Assembly: GCF_001008165.2 (NCBI RefSeq)
Contig: NZ_CP011452.2
Span: 1,612,001 to 1,676,000, forward strand
Source of the DNA: Croceibacterium atlanticum
GTDB lineage: Bacteria; Pseudomonadota; Alphaproteobacteria; Sphingomonadales; Sphingomonadaceae
Reading direction: 5' to 3'
DNA: 64,000 bases
The position numbers and the translations under genes were made by a program. The notes below the pieces were generated by a model, which saw nothing but the letters and a program-made list of their open reading frames with translations, ran no database searches and was not told the DNA's origin. Shown piece by piece: positions 34,125-42,745 of this stretch. Positions within the stretch are counted from its first letter, which is position 1, and each line of letters starts with the position of its first letter.

Positions 34125-35336
34125 ATGAGTCTTCCAACAGATACGCCACACCCGGAACAGACCGGGCCAGATGCCGATCCCGGCAATATGCAGGGCGGAT
34201 CTTCCGCGCGGCAGACAGGCCGCCCACGCAGGACCATGGGTTTCGCGGCCCAGGAATTGCGGCTGATTTCCGCGCTGGTGGTGCTGCTTTCGATCGGCCT
34301 TTTCCTGGCCCTGCCCTTCGTGCTTTCAATCGGGTCGGTGGTCTTCCTGCCGCTGGTCGCGGCCATTGTCCTGACGATCGTGCTTTCGCCCCTGGCGGAC
34401 CGGCTCGCCATGTTCGGGATACCCAACTATCTGGCTTCCTTCGCAGCCCTGCTGGCCTTTCTCGGTATCCTCGCCCTCGCGCTGACGGCGGTGCTCAGCC
34501 CGGCGGTTTCCATGCTCGACGAAGTTCCCGCGATGATCGCCAGGATCGGGGAACATTTCAGCCATTTGCAGGGTAGCCTGGCCTGGCTCACGCGGTTGAA
34601 CGAACAGATCGCGGGCATTGTCGGAGGCCAGCAAAACGATCAGGTCGTGCTGGCCGGGCCAACCGTGCTGCAACAGCTCGCTCTCGCCACGCCCAGCGTG
34701 GTGCTGGAAGTGCTGCTGACCTTCCTGATGGCTTTCTTCATGATCGAAGCGCGGGTGCGGCTGCGCCGCCGCCTGCTGCTGGAACGCCAGCATTTCGGCG
34801 CCAGCCTGAAGGCCGCGCGCGTCATGCGCGCCGTGCAGGACCGTGTGGCCGCCTATATCCTGACCGTGGGCCTGATCAATCTGGGCGTCGGCCTGATCGT
34901 GGCCTTTGGCGCCTGGGCGCTGGGCCTTGGCGCACCGGTGATGTGGGGCGGGCTGGCGGCGCTGCTCAACTTCCTGCCTTATATCGGCCCGCTGACCATG
35001 ATCGCCCTGCTGACATTGTTCGGCCTGGGCACGGCGGATTCGCCGGTTGTGGGCCTGATTCCGGCCGCGGCCTATCTGGGCCTGCACACGGTGGAATCCA
35101 ATTTGGTGACCCCCGCGATCCTGGGCGCGCGTTTTACGATGAACCCGGTGCTGATCCTGCTGGCGCTCAGCTATTTCAGCTGGATCTGGGGCGTTACGGG
35201 GGCCCTGCTTTCAGTGCCGATCCTGCTGACCATAACGGCACTGGTCGATCATCTCGGCCGTCCCAACCTGGTGGGCTTCATTTTCGGGGAGCCGCTTTTT
35301 TCCACCGACGTGCTGGAACTTGGCGAGGCGGATTGA
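34125..35336 (+). CDS. AI-2E/PerM-family inner membrane transporter
   Basis: A protein of about 403 residues with seven or eight helices and the family features PLVAAIVLTIVLSPLADRL, LLTFLMAFFMIEARVRLRR, GLINLGVGLIVAFGAWALGLGAPVMWGGLAALLNFLPYIGP and ESNLVTPAILGARFTMNPVLILLALSYF. The family includes exporters of autoinducer-2 and Na+/H+ antiporters, so the substrate is open. The ATG at 34125 is taken; GTG at 34110 is an alternative. It lies 72 bp after ecfG on the same strand and may be read through from the stress operon. Confidence 0.85.
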   Translation: MSLPTDTPHPEQTGPDADPGNMQGGSSARQTGRPRRTMGFAAQELRLISALVVLLSIGLFLALPFVLSIGSVVFLPLVAAIVLTIVLSPLADRLAMFGIPNYLASFAALLAFLGILALALTAVLSPAVSMLDEVPAMIARIGEHFSHLQGSLAWLTRLNEQIAGIVGGQQNDQVVLAGPTVLQQLALATPSVVLEVLLTFLMAFFMIEARVRLRRRLLLERQHFGASLKAARVMRAVQDRVAAYILTVGLINLGVGLIVAFGAWALGLGAPVMWGGLAALLNFLPYIGPLTMIALLTLFGLGTADSPVVGLIPAAAYLGLHTVESNLVTPAILGARFTMNPVLILLALSYFSWIWGVTGALLSVPILLTITALVDHLGRPNLVGFIFGEPLFSTDVLELGEAD

Positions 35337-35435
35337 TCCAATGCCGCATTTGGTTCACCGCCGCAGAAATCTGCGAAATTTTCGGCCGGGCAGTAACCTA
35401 ATATAAGTGATGCTCGTGCCAGTCGGGGCGACATA

Positions 35436-37184
35436 ATGAACGCGTTGATCCGCATAGAAACCGGCTTGATTCGGGCGCTGCTGCTTGTGGCGGCGGTCGT
35501 GTGCGCGGGCTGGTCGGCATCTGCCTCGGCAGAACGATGGCTGGCGCAGCCATTCTGCCACGCGGTTACCCCGATCGAGGCCGGTGATACGCCGCCCTCC
35601 GCCTTCGATTGTTCAGGAAAAGCGGACAATTACCAGAATGCGAGCCTGTGGCTTCGCGTTACGCCGACACCGGCAAAAAAGGCCGAAGGCGGGCTGACGC
35701 TCGTGGTGCAAAATACGCGCTTCGACCGGCTGATGGTCGTCTTCAACTTCTCCGATGGCACGGTGGAACGGCATCAGGTCGCCAGTGGCAGTTTTGGGAA
35801 ACATGCCGCGCTTGGGGCGCAGATCATGTTCAACGCGCCGGAGCGGGAAGCACAGATTGAATCTGTGACCATGCGGGTAGACCGGCTGGCCAGCATCGAC
35901 CTGCTGCGAATCCGGCTGATGTCATTGCCGGAAAGCAACCGGCAATCTTCCGCCCTTTCCGTCATCATTGGCGCCGCGCTGACGCTGCTGGGCATTGGCG
36001 CGGTTTATAATCTGTTCTTCGCAATAGCAGCGCGGCGGCAATTCGCCGCCTGGCAGAGCGCCTGGGCCGCATGCATGATGCTGTGGGGCGCGATCTGGTC
36101 GCAGCTCATCCTGTTTGTCCTGCCGGGCATGGCAGGGGCACCGTCGGCACAGATCAGCACCGCCATTTCCTGCTTCGCGGTTACGCTGGCGACTACCAGC
36201 GCTGTTACCTCTCTCTCCTCCGACCATGTTCCGCGCTTGTTGAAGGGTGGCACTCTGGCACTTGGGGGCGCAGTCGGCCTGATCGGCATTCCGCTCGCCA
36301 TCATGCGCAGCGGCCCGATCATGGTGCTGGCGGATGTGCTGGCGCTGGTGATTCTGGCGGACCTGCTGGCTGTTGCCCTTTGCATCGGCTGGGCAATGCG
36401 CAGCGGCAGCCGGGAAGCACGCAATTTCGCCGGTGCGTGGTCCATGCCCATGCTGATGTTGGCGGCCACCTTCCTGGTAGATACCGGGCAGATGCTTTGG
36501 GGCGGCGGTTCCCATCTGCTCGTCCTGTGTGCAGCGGCGTGGCAAACGATATGGATCTCCATCAGTGCGTCATCTTCATATGCCCATCTGCGCATGGAGC
36601 GGGACAATGCCCGAAAGGCAGAGGCGCAGGCCCACGAACTGGCGCGGCGCGACCCGCTGACCGGCCTTTGCAACCGGCGCGGCTTCATCGAAACCGTTAC
36701 CGGAATGACCCAGCGCTCGGCGGGCAGGCGCAAGCCCGTGGCGTTGCTGCTGATCGACCTGGATCATTTCAAGCAGGTCAATGACCGGCACGGCCATGAT
36801 GCGGGGGACCGCGTGCTGACCTGCGTGGCCGAAATCCTCCTGACATGGGAAGGGCCGGATTGCGCCGTCGCGCGGCTTGGCGGCGAGGAATTCGCCATGC
36901 TGGTTTCAGGCCTGAAGGGCGATGCGCTGATCAATTTTGCCGATCATGTGCGTACTGAAATCGCCGCCTACGAATTCGGCCCCCTGCTGGATGGCGCGAA
37001 GGTTACGGCCAGTATCGGCGTGGCTGAAAGACCGGACGCCGATTTTCACTCTCTCTACCGGTTGGCGGACAAGGCGCTTTACGCAGCCAAGCATAATGGC
37101 CGCGATCGCGTGGAATCGAACCATGTTCCGCCCGAGAATGAAGCGCAGGGGCGCTTCATCGAAGAACTCGCCGAGGGGAGCTGA
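35436..37184 (+). CDS. Membrane diguanylate cyclase (7TM sensor-GGDEF)
   Basis: A 582-residue protein with a signal sequence, an extracytoplasmic beta-rich domain (about residues 30-165), seven predicted helices (about 170-385), a short coiled linker and a GGDEF domain (about 400-570). The active site is GGEEF (482-486), preceded by LDHFKQVNDRHGHDAGD, so synthesis of cyclic di-GMP should be intact. The RxxD inhibitory site expected just upstream of GGEEF is missing (the residues there are DCAVARL), so feedback inhibition is unlikely. The layout resembles 7TMR-DISM sensors. Confidence 0.88.
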   Translation: MNALIRIETGLIRALLLVAAVVCAGWSASASAERWLAQPFCHAVTPIEAGDTPPSAFDCSGKADNYQNASLWLRVTPTPAKKAEGGLTLVVQNTRFDRLMVVFNFSDGTVERHQVASGSFGKHAALGAQIMFNAPEREAQIESVTMRVDRLASIDLLRIRLMSLPESNRQSSALSVIIGAALTLLGIGAVYNLFFAIAARRQFAAWQSAWAACMMLWGAIWSQLILFVLPGMAGAPSAQISTAISCFAVTLATTSAVTSLSSDHVPRLLKGGTLALGGAVGLIGIPLAIMRSGPIMVLADVLALVILADLLAVALCIGWAMRSGSREARNFAGAWSMPMLMLAATFLVDTGQMLWGGGSHLLVLCAAAWQTIWISISASSSYAHLRMERDNARKAEAQAHELARRDPLTGLCNRRGFIETVTGMTQRSAGRRKPVALLLIDLDHFKQVNDRHGHDAGDRVLTCVAEILLTWEGPDCAVARLGGEEFAMLVSGLKGDALINFADHVRTEIAAYEFGPLLDGAKVTASIGVAERPDADFHSLYRLADKALYAAKHNGRDRVESNHVPPENEAQGRFIEELAEGS

Positions 37185-37196
37185 TCCAGCGCCGGG

Positions 37197-38012
37197 TCAT
37201 ACCGGCCTGTCCCCCTTTACCTGTACGCGATATCCGGACCGGGTCTGGGGGAAATAATCCCAGATAGCCGAATGCTGGACAGACCTGTTGTCCCAGAAGG
37301 CCATGGAATATGGCTGCCAGCGGAACCGGCACTGAAATTCCGGCTTCTGCACATGCGCTGTCAGATAGGCCAGCAGCGCCTGGCTCTCATCCTTGGGAAT
37401 GCCTTCGATATGATCGGTGAACTGCCGGTTCACGAAGATCGCCTTGCGTCCGGACACGGGATGGGTGCGGATCACGGGATGGGAAGATTTGTTGAACTGC
37501 GTGCCCGCAGGGGCGATCTTGCCGAAGACCAGCGCCGCATCATGCACTGCGGAAAGCCCTTCCAGATGGGCCTTCATGCGATCCGACAGGGCATCATAGG
37601 CAGCGAACATGTTGGAAAAGGCCGTGTCTCCGCCCGTGGGCGGGACGACATGCAGGTGCAGCGCCGAACCCAGCGGCGGTTCCGGATCGCAGGTCATGTC
37701 CGAATGCCAGTCCTCCCCCGCCACGAATTTGGAATCGCCATCGGCGTGGATACGGGCGATTTCCGGGTGGCCCGGCACGGACCAGGCGGAGGTTGCGGGC
37801 GCGACATGCAGATCGCCGAACAGGCGGGCGAAGTCCTTGTGCGCTTCGAAACCAATCCGTTGATCGCGGAAGAAGATCACCAGATATTCAGCCAGTGCCC
37901 GGCGCAGTTCCTCCCCCGCTTCATCTGACAATGGCTGCCCAAGATCGAGACCGGAAATCTCCGCCCCCATATGCGGGGTGACGGGATCGATGCTGAACTG
38001 GCTGTAACTCAC
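37197..38012 (-). CDS. TauD/TfdA-family Fe(II)/2-oxoglutarate dioxygenase
   Basis: A 271-residue oxygenase with the facial triad His103/Asp105 (WHSDMT) and His247 (SVQHSAIWDY), and 2-oxoglutarate-binding Arg258 or Arg262 (TRSGYRV). Family members hydroxylate taurine, alkyl sulfates, aryloxyalkanoates or carnitine precursors. The substrate is not predictable. It is convergent with the diguanylate cyclase gene and divergent from the amidohydrolase gene over 182 bp. Confidence 0.9.
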   Translation of the reverse strand: MSYSQFSIDPVTPHMGAEISGLDLGQPLSDEAGEELRRALAEYLVIFFRDQRIGFEAHKDFARLFGDLHVAPATSAWSVPGHPEIARIHADGDSKFVAGEDWHSDMTCDPEPPLGSALHLHVVPPTGGDTAFSNMFAAYDALSDRMKAHLEGLSAVHDAALVFGKIAPAGTQFNKSSHPVIRTHPVSGRKAIFVNRQFTDHIEGIPKDESQALLAYLTAHVQKPEFQCRFRWQPYSMAFWDNRSVQHSAIWDYFPQTRSGYRVQVKGDRPV

Positions 38013-38194
38013 GAGCGTTCGCCCCCTCTGAAATTACAGGGGAAGCTATGGCGCCCAGGCCGCCGCTTCTTGCCGGATGACACCCCAAATCTTGCTGTGC
38101 GGCGCATGACGGGCGGCAAGAGAATATTCGCATCCGATCAAGAAGGCGCTGCTCCGCTGGTCCAGCATCGTGGAACAACCATGGGAAGCTGAGT

Positions 38195-39598
38195 ATGACC
38201 GACGCGCCGATTTCCGCCGATCTCCTGATCAAACATGCCTGGATCGTGACAATGGATGCCCAGCGGCATGTCTATCGCGACGGGGCCATCGCGATCGCTG
38301 CCGACAGGATCGTTGCCGTCGGTCCATCGGCCGAGGTGGAACGGCAGGTGCTGGCGAAGGAGATAATCGACGGCACGGATCGCTTCGTAGTCACTCCGGG
38401 CTTCGTGAATTGCCATATCCACATCACCGGGGAGCCGATCACGCGCGGCTATGTGCCGGATAATACCGACTGGCGGACCAATGTCTTCGAATGGCTGATA
38501 CCGACCTATATGGCGCAGACGCCGGAGCAGGAGCAGATCTCCGCCCGGCTGGCCGCGCTGGAGATGCTGCGCACCGGCACGACCTGTTTCGTGGAAGCGG
38601 GCACGATCCTGAATATCGACGCCGTGATGGAAGCCCTGGCCGAAACGGGCATTCGCGGGCGTCTGGGCCAGTGGTTGCAGGACCGCGCCTTCGCGCCGGA
38701 TGACGATCAGGCGAAGCTGACCGCCGATGCCATCGCCCGTATGGAGGCGCAGCAGGCGGCCTATCCGGTGAGCGGAGATCCTTTGCTCGCCACCTGGCCG
38801 TGCCTGGTCGGGCACAATACGGCGACGGACGATCTGTGGCGGGCAGCTACCGATCTCGCCAGGGAAAGCGGCACAGGCGTAACCGCACATATGAGTGCGG
38901 ACCCGGCGGATCCGGAATTCTATCTTGAAACCACGGGCAGGCGGGCAATTGCCCATCTGGCCGATCTCGGGGCGCTCGGTCCGCATCTCTCCCTGACCCA
39001 CGCCGTCTATCTGGATGAAGAGGAAGTATCGCTGCTTGCCGAAAGTGGGACCAGCGTCACCCATTGCCCGATGACCGCGATGAAGGGGGGATATGGCGCC
39101 ACGGCGGCCGGCAGCTTCCCCGAAATGGCCGCGGCGGGCGTGAATATCCAGCTGGGCACGGACGGCAACAATAATGGCAATGCGGCCGATATGATGCGGG
39201 CCATGTTCGTCACGGCCGGCCTGTTCAAGGATGCGCGGCGCGATACCAGCCTGTTTTCATCCTATCGCGTGCTGGAAATGGGCACGCTGAACGGTGCGCG
39301 CGGGGCGCAATTGGGCGAAACGATCGGCGCGCTGGCACCGGGAATGAAAGCCGATTTCGTCCTGCATGACCGTGACCGGCCCGAATGGCGCCCGCTCTTC
39401 AACGCGGTCAACCAGCTCATCTACTCGGCCGATGGACGCGGCGTGCACAGCGTATGGGTCGATGGCAGGCGCGTGGTCGACAATTACCATTCCACCCTGA
39501 TCGACGAGGAGAAGCTGTTTGCCGAGGCAGAGGCAGCGGGCAAGGACGTTCTGGAAAAGGCCAATATGCCGATCCCGAGCGAGTGGCCGGTGATCTGA
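38195..39598 (+). CDS. Amidohydrolase (TrzN/AtzA/SAH deaminase-like)
   Basis: A 467-residue metal-dependent hydrolase of the amidohydrolase superfamily. Metal ligands: His74 and His76 (NCHIHITGE), His in VTAHMSAD, His in SLTHAVYLD and Asp in LGTDGNNNGN. N- and C-terminal strands form the composite beta-sandwich that flanks the barrel. Relatives deaminate or dechlorinate nucleosides, guanine or triazines. Context (a divergent TauD-like oxygenase) points to breakdown of an N- or S-containing organic compound, but the substrate is unknown. Confidence 0.85.
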   Translation: MTDAPISADLLIKHAWIVTMDAQRHVYRDGAIAIAADRIVAVGPSAEVERQVLAKEIIDGTDRFVVTPGFVNCHIHITGEPITRGYVPDNTDWRTNVFEWLIPTYMAQTPEQEQISARLAALEMLRTGTTCFVEAGTILNIDAVMEALAETGIRGRLGQWLQDRAFAPDDDQAKLTADAIARMEAQQAAYPVSGDPLLATWPCLVGHNTATDDLWRAATDLARESGTGVTAHMSADPADPEFYLETTGRRAIAHLADLGALGPHLSLTHAVYLDEEEVSLLAESGTSVTHCPMTAMKGGYGATAAGSFPEMAAAGVNIQLGTDGNNNGNAADMMRAMFVTAGLFKDARRDTSLFSSYRVLEMGTLNGARGAQLGETIGALAPGMKADFVLHDRDRPEWRPLFNAVNQLIYSADGRGVHSVWVDGRRVVDNYHSTLIDEEKLFAEAEAAGKDVLEKANMPIPSEWPVI

Positions 39599-39641
39599 TC
39601 CGCCCCGGCGCACGCGGATTTGATCCGCCTGGCAGGAACGG

Positions 39642-40607
39642 TTGGCCGTTTCCCGCGTCGTCATCACCGTGAACTATATCAAGGCGAATCTCGTCCTGCT
39701 GGGGGCGTTGACGGCGAATCTCGGCATCGCCGTCGCAAAATTCATTGCCGCCAGCATTACCGGCTCCTCCTCCATGTTGTCTGAGGGGTTCCACTCGGTT
39801 GTCGACAGCCTGAACCAGGTCCTGTTGCTGTATGGGGAACATCGCTCTGCCCATCCGCCGGATCGGCGGCACCCCTTCGGCTATGGCCGTGAGCTCTATT
39901 TCTGGACCTTCGTTGTCGCGATCCTGATCTTCGCCGTCGGCGCGGGCATTTCCTTCTACGAAGGCTATATCCATTATCTTGAGCCGGAGGAGCTGCGCGA
40001 CCCGACGATCAACTACATCGTACTTGCAGTGGCCTTCGTTCTGGAAGGCGGTTCATGGTTCATCGCCGTGCGTGAATTCGCCGGAAGCAAAGGCGATCTG
40101 AGCTGGTGGGAAGCCGTCCGCGAATCCAAGGATCCATCGGTCTTCATCGTCATGTTCGAGGATTCCGCAGCGCTGGCCGGGCTTCTGGTGGCCGGTGGGG
40201 GCGTGTGGGCGAGCCATCATTTCAATGCGCCGCAGCTCGACGGCATTGCCTCCATGATGATCGGCCTGATTCTGGCCATGGTCGCCGTTCTCCTGGCGCG
40301 GGAGGCGAAAGGGCTGCTGATCGGGGAAAGCGCCGATCCGCGCGTGACGGAGCAGGTGCGCGCCATTGTCGCGGCCGAGGATTGGATCACCCATGTGAAC
40401 CATGTGCGCACCATTCATTCTGCGCCAGACAAGGTGTTCGTGGCCATCAGCGCGGATATTGCCGACCATATTGCCATGGGCGAAGGCGAACGGCTGATCG
40501 AGGAGGTGGAGCGCAACCTCAAGGCGCAAATGCCTGAATTGTCTTCCATCTATATCCGCCCGGAAAAGCGCGAGGATGCAGAACCGGTCGGCTCTCTGGC
40601 AGGGTGA
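39642..40607 (+). CDS. Cation diffusion facilitator (CDF) family transporter, atypical site
   Basis: A 321-residue protein with about five or six helices and a C-terminal cytoplasmic domain. Helix 2 carries the standard HSVVD metal motif (SEGFHSVVDSLNQ), but the matching helix 5 motif reads FEDSAALAG, without the His-x3-Asp pair of zinc exporters. This subgroup may carry another metal. Start is uncertain: TTG 39642 with AGGAA upstream, or GTG 39669. A strong hairpin follows the stop. Confidence 0.82.
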   Translation: MAVSRVVITVNYIKANLVLLGALTANLGIAVAKFIAASITGSSSMLSEGFHSVVDSLNQVLLLYGEHRSAHPPDRRHPFGYGRELYFWTFVVAILIFAVGAGISFYEGYIHYLEPEELRDPTINYIVLAVAFVLEGGSWFIAVREFAGSKGDLSWWEAVRESKDPSVFIVMFEDSAALAGLLVAGGGVWASHHFNAPQLDGIASMMIGLILAMVAVLLAREAKGLLIGESADPRVTEQVRAIVAAEDWITHVNHVRTIHSAPDKVFVAISADIADHIAMGEGERLIEEVERNLKAQMPELSSIYIRPEKREDAEPVGSLAG

Positions 40608-40649
40608 GCACTCCCCCGCCCCGCGACATTCCCCGATTGCGCAAACAAC

Positions 40650-40681
40650 ATGGCCCGCCCCACCGGAGTGGAGCGGGCCAT
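40650..40681. terminator. Bidirectional terminator between the CDF gene and sodB
   Basis: ATGGCCCGC (40650-40658) pairs with GCGGGCCAT (40673-40681), with further CCAC/GTGG pairing inside. On the plus side TATTTTC follows; on the minus side GTTGTTTG follows. It sits between two convergent genes and can serve both. Confidence 0.7.
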
Positions 40682-40706
40682 TATTTTCATCGGCTGTGCG
40701 CCGCGA

Positions 40707-41318
40707 TCAGGCCGGGTAAGTCCAGGCCGTGCCGCGCGACAGGTTTTCCGCCGCGAAGTTCCAGTTCAGGTGGCCATCAATCACCGCCTTCAGATAGTTC
40801 GGGCGGGCATTCTGGTGGTCGAGGTAATAGGCGTGTTCCCACACGTCGATGGTCAGCAGCGGGTTGAAACCGCTATCGGCCAGCGTGTCGCCATCATGGG
40901 TTTCCTCGATCGACAGCTTGCCGTCCTTTTCGGCCAGCCAGACCCAGCCGCTGGCGAAGTGGCCAGCACCGCGATCGGCCAGCTTGCTCTTCAGATCGTC
41001 CAGGCTGCCGAACGCATCCTTGATCATGGCGGCCAGTTCGTCCGTCGGGACGAGTGCATCCGGGGACAGCGAATGCCAGTAGAAACCGTGGTTCCAGCTC
41101 TGCGCCGCATTGTTGAACAGGCCCTGATTGCTGCCACGGGCGGCGGAAATCACCTCGATCAGGGATTTGCCTGCCAGATCGGTGCCGTCGATCGCCGCAT
41201 TGGTCTTGTCGATATAGGCCTTGTGGTGCTTGCCGTGATGGAAGCTCAGCGTTTCGGCGGAGATCGCCGGTGCCAGCGCCTCGCTGTCATAGGGCAGGGG
41301 CATAAGTTCAAAAGCCAT
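40707..41318 (-). CDS. sodB: Iron superoxide dismutase
   Basis: A 203-residue Fe/Mn-SOD that removes superoxide in the cytosol. Metal ligands are His27, His77 (SWNHGFYWHSL), Asp158 and His162 (DVWEHAYYLD). The sequences NNAAQSWNH and FNPLLTIDVWEHAYYLD fit the iron type of proteobacteria. Stand-alone gene ending in a shared terminator. Confidence 0.96.
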   Translation of the reverse strand: MAFELMPLPYDSEALAPAISAETLSFHHGKHHKAYIDKTNAAIDGTDLAGKSLIEVISAARGSNQGLFNNAAQSWNHGFYWHSLSPDALVPTDELAAMIKDAFGSLDDLKSKLADRGAGHFASGWVWLAEKDGKLSIEETHDGDTLADSGFNPLLTIDVWEHAYYLDHQNARPNYLKAVIDGHLNWNFAAENLSRGTAWTYPA

Positions 41319-41409
41319 TTGGGTCCGTCCTTCCTGTTGTTTGCGGGCTCATATGCAGCCCCGTTTTCCTGCACGCAACGCATGGCTTGGCCGAGGGTTG
41401 CTATTGCAA

Positions 41410-42663
41410 TCAATTCTCATCCGGTTTGCGGTCAACCCAGGCGGTAACCGCCACATCCATGGTGACATTTCCCACCGTCCGCATGATGTCCGGCAGCATC
41501 TCCACCGCCACCAGCAAGGCCAGCGGTTCAACCGGCACGCCCATCGCCAGGGCGATGGGGCCGATCGAGGTGACGAAGCTGATCGCGCCAGGCAGGCTGA
41601 CCGAACCGACCGTAGTCACCAGTGCCACGGCGGCCCCGGCGGCGATATTGGCGGGTGTAAGCTCAATCCCGGTCAGCTTGGCGACATAGATCGCGACCGC
41701 CAGGTTCATTGCCGGGCTGGTGGCGCGGAAAATCGCCACGGCCAGCGGCAGCACGAAATCGGCCGTCGTCTCGCGAATGCCGAGCGCGCGGCAGGAACCG
41801 AGCATGGCCGGCAGGCTGGCGAGCGAGCTCTGCGTCGAAAGCGCCACGGCCTGCGACGGCAGCACCGCCCTGGCAAATTTGGCCGGGCTGCGCCGCGCGG
41901 CGAAGAATGCCACGCCATAGGCCGCAATCATGACCATCAGGCCGAGACTGGCGACGACCAGGATATAATGACCCAGCGCGGCAAAGGCCCCGCCCCCGCT
42001 ACGCAGGCCGACCCCGATGGCCAGGGCGAAGACACCGACCGGCGCCAGCCACAACACCCAGCCGATGATCACCAGCATCGTGTTGCCCAATGCTTCGAAC
42101 AGGTTGAGCATCAGATTGCGCTGATCGTCCGGCAGGCGGGTGATCGCCACCGCCAGTGCCACGAAAAAGACGATCAGCGGCAGCATGGCCGTGGATGCGG
42201 CGGCCGCGATGATGTTCGGCGCCACCAGCGATTCGAAAAAGGCGCCGATGCCGGGCACGGTCTGCGGTTGCGCATCCCCTGCCATCAGGGCCGCCTGGGC
42301 AGTGCCGGGAATGGGGAAGGCATCCAGCAAGACCGGCATGACCAGTGCCGACAGCAATGATCCGGCGGCAAGCACGGCGGCGATAGTCAGCAGGGTCCGC
42401 CGCGCCATCTTGCCCGCGCGCGCCGTGGCCACCATGCGCCCGATACCCGCGACCAGCAATGCCGCGACCAGCGGAATGATCGTCATCTGCAGGGCGCGCA
42501 GCCAGATCGTGCCCACAGGGCCAGCCACGGCCCGCACGGGCCCGGCGGCTTCGCTGCCTGACAGGAACCAGCCGAAAGCCAGCCCCACCAGCAGGGCCAT
42601 GAATGTCCAACCGGCAGGGAGATCTATGTTCTGGAGTGTCTCGTTATCGTCCGATTTCGCCAT
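41410..42663 (-). CDS. DAACS-family dicarboxylate/amino acid:cation symporter
   Basis: A 417-residue transporter of the glutamate/C4-dicarboxylate symporter family. Landmarks are RALQMTIIPLVAALLVAGI in helix 2-3, the serine-rich hairpin around ALSTQSSLASLPAML, ATSPAMNLAVAIYVAK (the family's NMDGT region in altered form) and SVSLPGAISFVTSIGPIALAMG. The altered NMDGT motif suggests an unusual substrate. ATG 42663 follows GGGGG by three bases; the longer frame from 42816 overlaps the divergent glmM gene and is rejected. Confidence 0.85.
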   Translation of the reverse strand: MAKSDDNETLQNIDLPAGWTFMALLVGLAFGWFLSGSEAAGPVRAVAGPVGTIWLRALQMTIIPLVAALLVAGIGRMVATARAGKMARRTLLTIAAVLAAGSLLSALVMPVLLDAFPIPGTAQAALMAGDAQPQTVPGIGAFFESLVAPNIIAAAASTAMLPLIVFFVALAVAITRLPDDQRNLMLNLFEALGNTMLVIIGWVLWLAPVGVFALAIGVGLRSGGGAFAALGHYILVVASLGLMVMIAAYGVAFFAARRSPAKFARAVLPSQAVALSTQSSLASLPAMLGSCRALGIRETTADFVLPLAVAIFRATSPAMNLAVAIYVAKLTGIELTPANIAAGAAVALVTTVGSVSLPGAISFVTSIGPIALAMGVPVEPLALLVAVEMLPDIMRTVGNVTMDVAVTAWVDRKPDEN

Positions 42664-42745
42664 TCGGCCCCCTATGCCCCGTGACATTAACCGCGCGAAG
42701 CGCCATGGCAAATGGACGGAGTAAGCGAGAAATCCAAGGGATTGC

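Noticed and set aside
39613-39642. GGAAC-N16-CGTC upstream of the CDF gene as an EcfG promoter
   Set aside because: The -10 lacks the required GTT and the element overlaps the probable start codon.
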